From: Nymphaea colorata
Taxonomy: Eukaryota > Streptophyta > Magnoliopsida > Nymphaeales > Nymphaeaceae
NCBI RefSeq assembly: GCF_008831285.2
Contig: NC_045150.1
Coordinates: 16,239,362-16,303,361 of the forward strand
Direction of reading: 5' to 3'
Length of the DNA: 64,000 nucleotides
The number at the start of each line of letters is the position of its first letter. Position 1 is the first letter of the stretch. The notes beneath the pieces are model-generated. The model was not told the origin of the DNA. It ran no database searches and saw only the letters and a program-made list of their open reading frames with translations. This document shows positions 46,946 to 58,610 of this stretch, one piece after another. The position numbers and the translations under genes are program-made.

Positions 46946-47590
46946 ATTCGTGAAAATTTATAATATGCTATTTTTTAATACAAAATCTGCCCTATATATA
47001 TATATATAAACGGCAAGGTTATTCTTGAGTATAATACGGCAAGCTTGAAAAAAATGGAAAAAATATGGTAAATTTTTAAAAGTTCTAAAAAACTAAAAAT
47101 GAGTGAAAAATAAAATAAGAGAGAAACTACTAACACAAACATGAAAAGATAAATAGATTTGCAACAAATAAAAAATAGAAAATGAAAAAAAATGTGACAT
47201 TACAAAATTTGAAAAAAATCGTAAAAGTGAAAAACACAAAAAAAATGAAAACTAGCAAAGAAATGACTGGTTTGGAGAGTGAGGTTATGGTGAACAACTC
47301 ACCACCAGGTTTGTCAAGGAGAGAAAATGGAAGAACAGCTGGTAAGAAAGGGAAGACAGATTGACAATACTTCCACACAGGGAAACTTGATTCCAGAGCA
47401 ATGAGGACAGGTTTGAGGCGGGAAAAGGGGGAAACAGAGTCCACTACACCAAATATATCCGATGATGACACTCTATTACGGAAACATCCAACATTTATTG
47501 GCTAATGCAGTTCCATTTTTCTTCATCGTTTCCAATAAATGCTTCAATTCTGTGGTCAACTCATAAGTACCAGTCCTCCGGCAGCTCCAC
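46946..47590. repeat. T/A-rich repeat family and small inverted-repeat arm
   Basis: 47012-47255 belongs to the T-rich family also found at 32850-33140, 56360-56640, 57380-57520 and 63020-63310. 47245-47512 is the left arm of a local inverted repeat with 48755-48898, ending in ATTTATTGGCTAATGCAGTTCC. Confidence 0.75.
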
Positions 47591-47599
47591 ACATGGAGT

Positions 47600-47940
47600 C
47601 ATTGCTGGGCTCAAGCTCGAGTTGAGCTGTATAAGATCAGCAAAAGGTTGACTTGATAGACCAAAATCGTGACTTGAGCTCCACTCAAGCTGTACAAGAT
47701 CAGCAAAAGGTTGACTCAATAGACTAAATCGTGGCTTGAGTTATTATATCTTGTTTAAGTTCCTTTACCAACTCTTCCTTCAATTTCTTTGTTTTAAATT
47801 TGAAAATTATAGAAAAGCTAAACTAAAAAAATAGTCAAATTCATGTAACTCGAACTCGACTCCTTTATAAACTTGAGTTTCAAATCAAGTGTAACTGAAC
47901 AAGTTTGAGTGGAGCTTGAGTTAGCTTGACTAATTGCACT
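47600..47940 (-). repeat. Dispersed GAGCTTGAG-type repeat, copy 3
   Basis: Contains the internally doubled GTACAAGATCAGCAAAAGGTTGACT-like text (47625-47660 and 47690-47725) and CTCGAACTCGACTCC. Reverse orientation relative to copies 1 and 2. Confidence 0.7.
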
Positions 47941-48477
47941 GTTGATTAAGACTAAACTTCTGCTAGTTACTAAATAGCTTACGTATAATTATTAAAATGA
48001 AAAGTCTAAAAGCAATTTCCATATAAACAAAATAAATTAACTCATTAATTTCCATTATCGGCCACTGTGACAACTTGAAATAACATACATACATGGTTAA
48101 CTATGTACCGACCAGTTATGCCCTTTTATTAATGCATAAAACCATAAAAGATTAAAATCGATGTTGTTTTACTTAATTATACAATGATTAGGCGAGAAAA
48201 CGTAGGCGAGCGTATAAGTTCATTTGAAGGGTACTAACTATATATATATATAGTCGTTTATCATGGTAACAACATTGTGGCTTTTAATAATTATTCTGTG
48301 AGTTGCCAAATGCTTCCTGGTGGCAGTAGGAATTCTCCATTCTGGATCTCGGACTCCATCTGGTTGGATTTCGACCAAAGTCCCATTGCTGACCTGACCA
48401 TCGTCATGAAACATCACTAATTGGGTTTTGCGAATCCACTTTGATTAGGCATGTAAATAGATTTAGTAAGTTCAATT
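47941..48477. other. Intergenic, no gene recognised
   Basis: AT-rich; ends near the inverted copy of the kinase 3' flank. Confidence 0.55.
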
Positions 48478-48605
48478 ACCACTTGTCCTGATTTTGGATC
48501 CATTTTTGGTGCAGAAATTTGGAGCAAACGGGTTTATATAGGTCATGCATTTTCATAAGTTGAATGAGAATGGGAGTCCATTGTTCCAGTGGGATCCAAT
48601 AAGAA
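48478..48605 (-). repeat. Inverted copy of the 37077-37190 segment
   Basis: See 37077-37190. It lies about 2.5 kb past the 3' end of the second pseudogene, compared with about 70 bp for the first, so other DNA was inserted or the first copy lost DNA. Confidence 0.7.
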
Positions 48606-48754
48606 TGTGAAATGATACATATACATATGTTTGTTGGATCTGAACTTGTTTTGAAATTAGGATAGGAGATGAAGACTCAACCGATTTGTTTTCATAGCAG
48701 CTAGTGGAAGGCTAATTCCTACCTTATTAGACATATGAGGTGAAGAAAAAGGGA

Positions 48755-48898
48755 ACTGCATTAGCCAATAAATGTTGGGTGTTTCCCCTTTTCCAGCCTC
48801 ACCCTATCCTCATTACTCTGGACTCATGTTCCCCCTTGTGAAAGTATCATCAATCACCTTCCCTTTCCTACCAGCTGTTCTTCCATTTCTTTGCTAGT
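48755..48898 (-). repeat. Right arm of the local inverted repeat
   Basis: Reverse complement of 47245-47512 with internal parts missing: both ends are kept (GAACTGCATTAGCCAATAAA, CTTTGCTAGTTTTCATT) while about 120 bp of interior is gone. Confidence 0.8.
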
Positions 48899-51100
48899 TT
48901 TCATTCCATTAATTTTTAATGGAGGAGAAAGAATCAAACCTGATGAGGACTCACGGTTCTCCCCTTTGGTTCTTTTGTTATCAATTGATTCTCCTTCTTC
49001 TTCTCTATCTTCTCGTTACTCCGCAATTGATCTGGTCTCCTGCAAATCAATCTCTGCATTCCAATCTTTCTGGGTCTAATGTTCATTTCAAATTCCATCT
49101 GCCTATGGAGAAACCAAAACTTGTTATCCCCCAATTCTGGTTCTGCTTTTGATCTGGGTCTCTCTCCTTTATTAACTCCTCATTTTTTCCCAAAATTTTT
49201 TCCATATTCCCTCCCCGCACTCCTTAGCTCTCCTGACATAATGATAGACCTTCACTTCCTTCCACCCATCTTTTTTTGCCACAGCCTCTTGAGAAGAAAC
49301 CAACAATTGTTTCACTTTACACCGACTTGTCATACGAGTATATATTCGCTTGGAAAGGCGAGGAAATTTTAATATTGCTCACATAGTCGATTTCTTGAAG
49401 AACAATTTCTCCCTCTTTCAATTCCAATTCAACCTCGGATTTTGGACTGAAATCCATTGCTACCTGCACACAAATTCTGCAAGCCCCATGCTTGACATCA
49501 ACTGAGTATGGATGTCATCTTCCATCGGTTCTCCCTATAGCGCTCAGGCATAGCTTGGAAAGTGCTTCGATTCCATAAAAATACTGGCAAATTGGGAACC
49601 CTAATCCAGATTGGCACTCTCATATTCTCCTCAATAGATAAGGAACACCTTGGATCCCATCTGCTGGCAACCATCACTCTTCCACCTAGTTTCCATTGTC
49701 CCCTTCTAAAAACTACCCTGAGTTCGTCCTCACTGGAAAGGCATACCTCCCTAAGAAAGAGAACTTAGGGTTTGCAACTTGTCTCCATGAACTTATCAGA
49801 TCATTAGCAATTTAAGCATAAACAATGCTCATCTTCTATAAGTCTCCAATGAAACAGCGAATCACAGTCCAACGAAAGGGCTACTTCATCTTGATGATGA
49901 GAACCACAGATTTCCACCTACAATCTTGTCGTCGAGGATTTACCAGGGAGAGATCGATTATCAGAAACCCGAGAAGGTCCGCCCTATTCAAACACCCTTC
50001 CTCCCTCCATTCAACTTCCAAAATTCTTGTCCATGGATTACCAAATATCATAAGTTGTCAAAGTTTGGACCTTCTTTTAGTTAGATGATTTCTTCTACAT
50101 TTATTATAGTTTAATCACTCAACTACTAGGTGTCTAAAGCTCGCAAGCTACAAAATCTGCGTATGCATATGCATCAATTTTCCTTTTCCTAGCTTGCAGG
50201 CTGCATTCTGTCTTTCTTCATGTTTGATCAACGCATATAAATGTCTATCTACATGTTCATGTTCATGTGTGCAACCCACTGAATGAGGCTTTCGGTTGCA
50301 CAAATTGTATCTCATATTTTTGGTGGATTTATGCTGTTTCTTTAACACTTGAATGGAAAAAGTGATTGTCTTAAGCACTATGATGTTTGGTGAGCTTTAG
50401 TTTGAATAATTATTCTGACTTTGCTATTGTTTTTTATATATGTAGAATGACATTGTCAACTATGTTTATTTTGAGTTCAGTGGTGTCAACGTCCAGTGCA
50501 CAAAAAGGGGTGACCAATGCACGAGTTGAAGCATAATAGTTGTGATAGTACTCTTAAGGCACTAAAAGCAAACCTTATACCCCTGGGGGACAAGAATTGA
50601 TTAGGAGCTTTGGCTCTCTACCGAATCGTAGGTCCACTACACTCACCCAGATGGTCAACGAGCTTTTTACTTGGTAATGGCATTTGGGAATGAATTGGCC
50701 AACAAAATCAGTGAGAATGCTGTTATCGCTTTCAACGTTGTTAATTGCAGATAGGGTTTCTTCCTCTCCTGCAGCAGTCAGAACCAAGCAGGTTCTTTGC
50801 CGAACCAGGTCAAATTCAAGGTTCCATTATAAGCCGAATTGCCTAAAGGCCAGTTTACTATCCTCAAGTGTTTAATCACAAAAAAACCTTGACATGTTTT
50901 GGATTATTTTCTTAAGTTCTCATCCTTCTCCTAGTCCAAGTTTCAACTTGCACACCCACAACCAGCACATAAAAAATATAGTAATTGCATCTTCAAACTA
51001 GAAGAGAGTGATATTAAATTGTGCCTATTGGTAACTGCCATCCTGCCCCGGAAATCTAATTGTACATATTGATGTAGTTGAATTATCCTTTTGTCATTCT
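48899..51100. other. Intergenic, no gene recognised
   Basis: Moderately pyrimidine-rich with many short ORFs (49079-49372, 49562-49768, 50575-50787), none with recognisable motifs. Confidence 0.5.
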
Positions 51101-52089
51101 TCAAGTCTTCTGTCGTATCCATATTAGCCCTGCAACCACTTCCTTCATTTCCATTCTCTCATTTGGAGACTCCCTTGAACACGACAAGCCTATCTCCATG
51201 ATCGTCATCAGCAGCTCATTCCTAGCAGCTGATCTTTGAGTTGTGGTATTGTTGCTTTCATCCAGAAGATGGCTGTCAATGACATCTGAAATGGCAACTG
51301 GAAATGCTTCAGCCACCAATTGCCTCAAACTAAAATTCCCATCAAACGGTTCATCAGTAGGTTTTCTTCTCGTAAGCACCTCCAGCAGAAGAATTTCATA
51401 GCTGTAGACATCGCTTTTGCTGACACCTTTCCGGCCATCCCAAATTCTAAATCAACCACTCAACAATATTAGACATGATTAGCAAGCACAATATAATTGG
51501 CTAATGCTCATGTATGACACAATTGCACTAATTGGTTTTGAGATAGAGGCCTGGAAATGAATGGAGTTAAGAGCAATTGTACCTCCAATCCTGCCTTTCT
51601 CTTGTTGTGTTCTCATATATACATCTAAAAAAAATACAAGATTATGATTTAGAACTGAAGTTCTACTCTTAAAATAATTCAAACATGTATGCATGTAAAA
51701 TAGTTGATCAATGACCTTTACATTATTGAGCTAGGAACCATCTGTGCATGTCTTTATGTGTGAACCTCCAAATCAAGATGATTAGATGGATCATGGGTGT
51801 TTGCACATCAATTAATATATTTATTGATATTATATTGCAAATAACAGAAGAGTATAGTTAGCTAAAGCACGTAAGTCATGACCAAATTATATATATATAT
51901 ATATATATATATAATTGAAATCAGTCGGCTACCTATGTTACTGATGACTTTTTCTTATTTTGTGATCCTAAAAAGAGTCTCAATACTAAAAACTATAGCC
52001 AAAGCAGTGACAATCATCAATGCATTTTTTTTCAGTGTTTTAAACAATACAAAATTAAAAAAAGCTTAGTCAGCTGATTTATAAATAAA

Positions 52090-52131
<42 letters not shown>

Positions 52132-54514
52132 TAGAGAGAGAGAGAGAGGGAGGGAGAGTCCACTAGGACTGGCAAACCCACCCACTCTCTTTGCCTCTCT
52201 TTACCTCACCTCATCACCTCTCCGGCCCCTCCCATGCGATCCCACCTTCTCTTCCTCTTCCTCCGTGAGAGCATTATTGAAGAGAAAGAGAGAGTATTCA
52301 CATATGCACACACACATGTGAGAACTCAAAGCCAGCACATTGACTCAACAAACGGCTCAGGCAATTATACTCACACTTTGAGGGACACAAAATTTATAAA
52401 AAGACAAAAAAATAAGAGACAGTACGTACCTGGTGCAATGTATCTGGTGCTTTCGATAGTGGCTGTAAGAGTGGAAGAATTCTGACCAACTAGAATTTTG
52501 CAATGCCAAAATCGCTGATGTATGCTGTCATGTTCTCATCTAGAAGCACATTACTTGGCTTCAGATCACAATGAACTACAGTGTCGAGTAACCAAGGTGA
52601 AGATATTCTAGAGCACAAGCCAATCAATCATGATATCCAATGTCTGAAAGAGATTCAAGTGATAGTCACTCGAATGTAGACAGACTTCTAGGCTGCCAAG
52701 GGGCATGTATTGGAGAACTAAAGCCTTGAAATCTCTACTAGATCAAGACATAATGACTTTCACTAGGTTTCGGTGCCTGATTTGGCACATGACAGTGCAC
52801 TCAATGTCAAAACTTTTAGATGCTCCTCAAATAACAAATTAAGGATCTTAACAGCCACTATTGTTCCATCTGTTAGAATTCATTTGTACACTAAACCAAA
52901 GCTTCCACTCCCGAGAAAGTTTGCATCACTGAAATTGCTCATTGCATGCAATAGCTCTCTATAAGAAATCATTGGAGTGTAATTCCTCGTAATCTTTCAA
53001 TGTCATCAGGACGTTTTGACAACTCCCTCTTTCTATGGCATGAGATACCAATGAGTGTGCAAACAATGACCAAAAATGCTGAGCCTCCAATTGCGCAACA
53101 GCAATGACTCTAGCCGCATTGCTCTTACTTTGCATCTCTGTTTTGTCTAAGCACAATGGGACATGGAATTTGGGAGCTCCACATAGTGCATGGCTCCCTA
53201 TGAACGACTCGGCAAAAAGGTTTGCAAACTTTCCACCTCTTGGAATTCTCCTTCAATAGATTGAAGGACAAGTCCAAGACCTGGATGTGTTGAAGTTTCT
53301 CCAATGATTTTGGTATCTCACCGGAAAGCTTGTTGTGGGAAAGGTCAACAGTGTAAAGGTTTAGCATGTGATCAAGTTGTTCAGGAATGTGACCATCAAA
53401 TGTGTTGCGAGAGAGATTCAAATATTCTAGCATTTGGAGCTTTGATAATGATGCAGGCAACTCTCCACTCAGCTTGTTTGCACAGATATCAATGTTGTCC
53501 ATCATGGCTAAATTTCGAGATTCAGAGGTGACTACTGAAGAGTTGTCATGCAAGTGTAGAATCATCAAGTCCTTCAACTCACAAAGACCAGGCGGTAGGG
53601 TTGATGAAAAATTGTTTGAGCTTAGATCCAGCCCTTGCAAACTAGTGATATTGTTTATAGAGCTTGAAATTGACCCAATTAGCATGTTGTATTGAATTTA
53701 AAAATATGCATGTGGACCAACTGGTAAAGTGAGTCTGGAATTGAGCCTTCTAATGCATTGCCAGAAAGACCTAACGGCTGTAACCAGTCCATTGATCCTA
53801 TATTTTGTGGAATGATACCTATTTATTTTGTTGAATCTCAAATCTAAGGAAATTAACTTGGTTAAATTGGTTAAGGCTAATGTTATAGTACCTTCAATCT
53901 CATTAAAGGAAAGGAGAATGCACCACAAGGTGGTTGTGAGGTTTCCAATGGAGGCCGGAAGAATACCATTTAGAAGGTTTCATTCGAGATGAATTTCTTC
54001 TAACATTCGACACTTGGTCAAGGATGTGAGAATGGAAAGCTCACAGCTGCCAGGGGTATTGGTGAACATATTTCCCCAAAGAGAGAGCCTCCAAAGTTGT
54101 GTCAGACTACCTAATTCTAATGGTATATGACTACGAAATTCGTTGTCTTCTACAGTAAGAGTTTGGAAGCTAGTAGCATTCGAAAAAGAAGGTGGAAAAG
54201 GGCCATCGAAGTTGTTTGCACCCAAGTAGAGTTGTTGGAGATTAGGCAGGCAGCGTCCAACATCTTGAGGGAGATGCCCTGTTAGTTGATTGGACAAGAA
54301 ACTCATAGTCTAAAGAGCAGATAGGTTAAACAAGCTCTCAGGCAATGTACCAATGAGATTGTTCATTTCCACACTAAACAATGTCAAGCGGGTTATGCTT
54401 CCCAACTCGGAAGGAATGTTCCCGTGCATATGATTTTGACCAATATTAAGGTACTCCAGTTTTGAAAGGTTGGCAAAAGTGACTGGAATGGTCCCTGTGA
54501 GCCTGTTACCATAA

Positions 54515-55492
54515 TGGGCCGTTTGATGGCTGGAAACCATGGAAACGGAAAAAAATTTCCAGAAATATATTTCTGGAATTGAGAAATAGGAAAAAAATTT
54601 CCATATTTCCAAAACAAGCTTGTGTTTGTTAAGTAAGAAATATTTTTCCGGAAAGAAATTTCGTCGTTTGGTAGAAATGGAAGAAGGGAAGGAAAGGGAA
54701 GGAGGAGGAGGAGGAAGAAGAAGGGAAGGGAAGGGAAGGGAAGGAGGAAGAAGGGAAGGAGGAGGAAGAAGGGAAGGAGGAGGAAGAAGGAAGGAGGGAG
54801 GATTTTGGAGAAGAGGCGTCAGGCGGTGCCATCGGCGGCGGCGGGGGGATGTGGGGAGGTGTCCTCGCGTGCCCTCCTCCCCTTCTTCCCCTCTTCTCCC
54901 TCTTCCCCTTCTTCCCCTCTTCTCCTTCCCCTCGCGTGCCCTCTTCCCCTCTTCCCCTTCCCTTCTTCCCCTCTTCTCCTTCCCCTTGCGTGCCCTCTTC
55001 CCCTCTTCTCCCTCTTCCCCTTCTTCCCTTCTTCCCCTCTTCTCCTTCCCTCCTCGTGCCCTCCTCCCCTTGTTCCCCTCTTCTCCCTCTTCCCCTTCTT
55101 CCCCTTCTTCCCCTCTTCCCCTCTTCTCCTTCCCTCCTCACCGTGCCCTCCTCCCCTTCTTTCTCCTCCATCCTTCCCTTCCTCCTCCTCCTCCCTCTTT
55201 CACTTCTTCCTCCTCCCTCCTTCCCTTCATCCTCCTCCTCCTCCCTCCTTCCTTCCCTTCCTCCTCCTCCTTCCTCCTCCCTCCTTCCTTCCCTTCCTCC
55301 TCCAACGGTCAAAAAAATATTTCTTGAAAAATTTTTCCACCCCTCTGGCTGGAAAAATTTTTCCAGAAATATTTTGCCGTTTCCACTTTTAACGGTAAAA
55401 AAAAAAATTCTAAGTTTGATGAGAAGGAAAAATTTTAAATTTTGAAATTTTTTTCCACTGCTGCAGTAAATTTCCAGGGCATCAAACGGCCC
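54515..55492. mobile_element. PIF/Harbinger-like non-autonomous TIR element, 978 bp
   Basis: Inserted in the LRR part of pseudogene 2. Ends are GGGCCGTTTGATG and, inverted, CATCAAACGGCCC. It is flanked by TAA on both sides (54512-54514 and 55493-55495), a 3-bp target duplication. Removing it and one TAA rejoins the LRR frame at NIYGN, where pseudogene 1 has NLFGN. Subterminal regions are rich in GGAAAAATTTTTCC-type words. The core (about 54675-55310) is an almost pure purine/pyrimidine tract. No transposase. Confidence 0.88.
54675..55310. repeat. Polypurine/polypyrimidine tract inside the TIR element
   Basis: GGAAGGAGGA-type repeats (54675-54800), a short GC-rich break (54810-54860), then about 440 bp of CCTCTTCCCC and CCTCCTCC-type repeats. 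Long Pro/Ser/Leu and Gly/Glu/Arg reading frames across it are artefacts of composition. Confidence 0.93.
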
Positions 55493-56149
55493 TAAATGTT
55501 TATGCGCTTGAGTTCCAGCAAACTGCCTATGAACTCCGGAATGCTTCCATAGAATTGGTTATCTTGTGTTGAAAGTATTTGGAGACCTTGACAATGGCTC
55601 AGTGTTTGTGGGATCAACCCCTCAAGATTGTTTTTTCCTATAGAAAAATTTTCTAACTGAGGGAGGAGACTAAAATCAATGGGAAGATGACCATGGAAAC
55701 TGTCATTTGTAAGATCAAGAACTGTAAGAGGAGAGATTGTTGATGTATGGAGAGGGGGTTCCTTCAAGTGCCTTTCCAGAGAGGTTCATAGCAACTACCC
55801 TTTGTGAACCACGACTGCATGAAACTCCATTCCAATTGTAGGAAGAGATGTTGGAATTCCAATTTTATAACACGTTATGAGGGTCTTTAGTGGCAAGGGA
55901 TTTGAAAGAAAGCAATGCAAATTGATCTGTCACGTTGCTCAGAGAAACAAGGCAGAGCTCCCTTTGGCCGAGAACCACAATCAAGGTGAAGAAGGAGAAA
56001 CACATAAGTAAGATGAGTGGCTGAGGTGACCGACCGGTGGTTGCCATGTCTGTCCAATTTGTTATGAAGAACATGCATGAGTAGAAATTCAAGGTCGTCA
56101 ATTTATGTATAGATTCTCTTCTAGAAAAATTGTCCTTTTCTTTTTTCAA

Positions 56150-56900
56150 GTGGTAGAAGGCTCGGTCTTAACTACTTTGGAATGCATCGCTTCATATTTC
56201 CAAATTGAGGGCATGGCTAATGATTACATCAATGAAACTCTTTCTTGTTTCCCTTTACCACTTTCAAGTCTATTCAATCCCAAATCAAAGTTGCCAATTG
56301 AACTTCTTTTTCCCTAGATATCCCGAACTGGTTTCAACCATAGTCATAGGTATGTCCATCTTTTAAATGGCAAGGTTTTTCTATCATATAATATGGTTAG
56401 CAAGGAGAAAACATGAAAAATGTGGTAAATTAAAAAAAAAATTGAGTGAAACTTTAAAGTTAAGGGAAAATAAGATGAATGGTGTGAAATTTAAAAAATA
56501 AATAGATGGGAAACAAATAAAAATTATAAGTTGGAAACGAGCAGATTGGCAATAAAAAAGTATGAAAATGTCTAAAATGAAAAAAAGGGAAAAACAAAAG
56601 AAAGGTAAAAAGTGCTTCTTTGGTGTGGCATTTCTTTTCTCCAAAAATTTGCTTAAATTGGCTGGTTCGTTCAAATCTATGCTAAATCAATTTGATTTAG
56701 TCCATCTATTTTAAAGAAAACTATTGTTTTTTATTATCTTTTATCGATTGTTTATTTATTTTTTAAAAGAATATAATTTTTATATTTTGTGCTGATTCAC
56801 AATCAAAACATTTATATCACCAGATCAACCAGCACATGGAAGTTGGTTAGTAACTCCATCCACTCGTTTCAAAAGCTGATTTTTCAAAGGTCGCAAACAG
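56150..56900 (-). promoter_or_regulatory. 5' flank of pseudogene 2
   Basis: Inverted copy of the 32750-33443 flank: TTCCAAATTGAGGGC, GATTACATCAATGAAACT and AATCCCAAATCAAAGTTG correspond to the first flank. The T-rich repeat lies at 56360-56640. Confidence 0.6.
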
Positions 56901-57199
56901 ACGGTCCACGATCGCTAGCTAAACTGTACATGTTGAACGACCATTGATTCAAAATAGGAAAGGGAATATAAGATCTCATTCTTCAGCCATTAACTATCTG
57001 ATTTTTGAATCAATGGAAGTTGCTAGACCACGATGCCTAGCTAGCTGTACATAAATGTTCATAAAATTGACTTAGCAAAGACTTGAAGCAGCAACCGGCC
57101 GATTCAAGCCAATAATATTTCTAGCTAATCCAATCCAGTCCTTGCTCAACTATTCAACTATGCCTTCGTCTAATCAAGCAATGTAGTAGTTGCAAACAT

Positions 57200-58151
57200 T
57201 TTCATGACTGACAAGAACCACCACTTACATATAGGTTGTGACAGATGACATGACAACCCAAAATTAGGTAGTAAATATAATCATAAAAAACATATTTAAA
57301 AAAAACAGTGATAAAACACTGAAAATAAGTCCACTAAATAAAATGGCAAAAGGATATATTTTTTTTAAAAGAATATCAAAACAAAAAACATGGTTTTCCT
57401 GTCTTTTTTATTTTTTTTCAATTTTTTCAACTTTTTAGAAAGTTAACATATTTTTTTCTGCATTTTTTGCTTTTTATTTTTCATGCTCACCATATTATAT
57501 GATAGAAAAACCTCCCTGTTTAAAAGTTGACAATTGACAACTTTGGTTTGAAATTAAATAGAGTTGAAAAGCATACATTACCTGACCCACCCACATTTGA
57601 TTTCTTTGAAAAATCAGACAAATATTGTCCTCGCGTTTGGAAAGAAAGAGCATCTTCCTTGATTTTTCTTCATGTGCAATGAAATTTTAGATCCATTACC
57701 AGACCCACCCACGTTTGATTTCCTTGAAAAAGAAGCCCAAGTCTTTTTCTTTTGTATTGTTTCTGCACAAACTAGGACCCTACAGTTTGCAGCATTGTCA
57801 CGGACTTATGAAAAAAGAGCCTGAGCACAGTTGAACCTCTAGCGGCGAATATCTAATTAGGATCCAATGAAATGCTTGGAGGTAGGTGAGTTGTAAAATA
57901 TGACAACTATGTGCATTGGCCTTAATTATCGTCAAATTTCATAAGATATCTGTCAAATTCAAGGACATGTTAGGTGGGGAGAGGCAAGAAAAAGACTCAT
58001 GCATGAAATGTGAAGCACACTTTCCAAAGCAGTAAACCTTCAACTCGTGTTCATGCACGTACGGACTGGCATGGCTATCACCAGTTGCTTTATCTTTATC
58101 TTGATCTTTTTATATCTATGCAATGGAGAAAATCAGCATTGTTTTAATTAA
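57200..58151 (+). pseudogene. Third LRR kinase 5' end: flank plus truncated signal peptide
   Basis: 57200-58070 matches the kinase 5' flank in direct orientation (CACCACTTA, T-rich repeat, TGACAACTTTGGTTTGAAATTAAATAG, TTTCCAAAGCAGTAAACC). At 58071 an ATG opens MAITSCFIFILIFLYLCN, aligned with MATTSLL of pseudogene 1, but the frame stops at 58149-58151 and no LRR follows. It lies head-to-head with pseudogene 2. Confidence 0.65.
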
Positions 58152-58434
58152 TGCGATATTCACGGTGATGTTTGCCAAGAATTGACTCAATCCTTCAAAA
58201 ACACACAAAAGGAAACAAACTCAAACACACAGACACATGTTAGCAGTTAAACTGCACAAAAAAAGAGCTTAATTTCTACATAAGACTGAAGGAGCAAAGA
58301 AACATATTACTTGACAATGATTTCTTTGGCGACTTATAGCATAACCAGTACTCAAATATTTAATCCACGAGAAAAATAAGATCGGCATTACTTGCACAAG
58401 CATATCTGTGCTCTATATATTAGAATGTGTGTGT

Positions 58435-58610
58435 CAGAGGTGGAGCCAGAAACTTTTTCGTTGCAAGGATCGAACTATAGTTTCAAAATTTTAACAGAGA
58501 CCGAAATAATTTTTTTAATTTTTTTTATATACGTTAAACTAAGATTTATGAAATTTGCATATCAATGTTTGAATTTTTTAAAATTGAGGGTGGGGGGCCA
58601 AGGCCCCTGC
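58435..58610. repeat. Dispersed GGAGCCAGAAA repeat, copy 2
   Basis: GGTGGAGCCAGAAACTTTTT at the start and AAAATTGAGGGTGGGGGGCC near the end; partner at 14955-15110. Confidence 0.6.

Larger units (their letters stand above)
51101..56047 (-). pseudogene. LRR receptor-like kinase pseudogene 2 (subfamily XII), split by a TIR element
   Basis: Paralogue of the gene at 33444-37006 in the opposite orientation. From ATG 56047: signal peptide (MATTGRSPQPLILLMCF), NVTDQFALLSFKS cap, LRR array (55767-53140), ALCGAPKFHVPLC region, kinase with [29 protein letters not shown] and an intact SDFGIAK, then an intron (52429-51447, 983 bp, carrying (AT)n and (GA)n tracts) and exon 2 (51446-51101) with TRRKPTDEPFDGNFSLRQ and SPNERMEMKEVVAGL. 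Lesions: TAA at 55865, a 978-bp insertion (54515-55492), TAG at 54310, TGA at 53980, a frameshift near 53715, TAA at 53698, TGA at 52880 and a frameshift near 52504. The first stop and the 53715 frameshift have exact counterparts in pseudogene 1. Confidence 0.92.

Noticed and set aside
54620-55445. Long overlapping ORFs of about 195-235 codons, rich in Pro/Ser/Leu or Gly/Glu/Arg
   Set aside because: They come from the purine/pyrimidine tract of the TIR element, are open in several frames on both strands, and show no protein signal.
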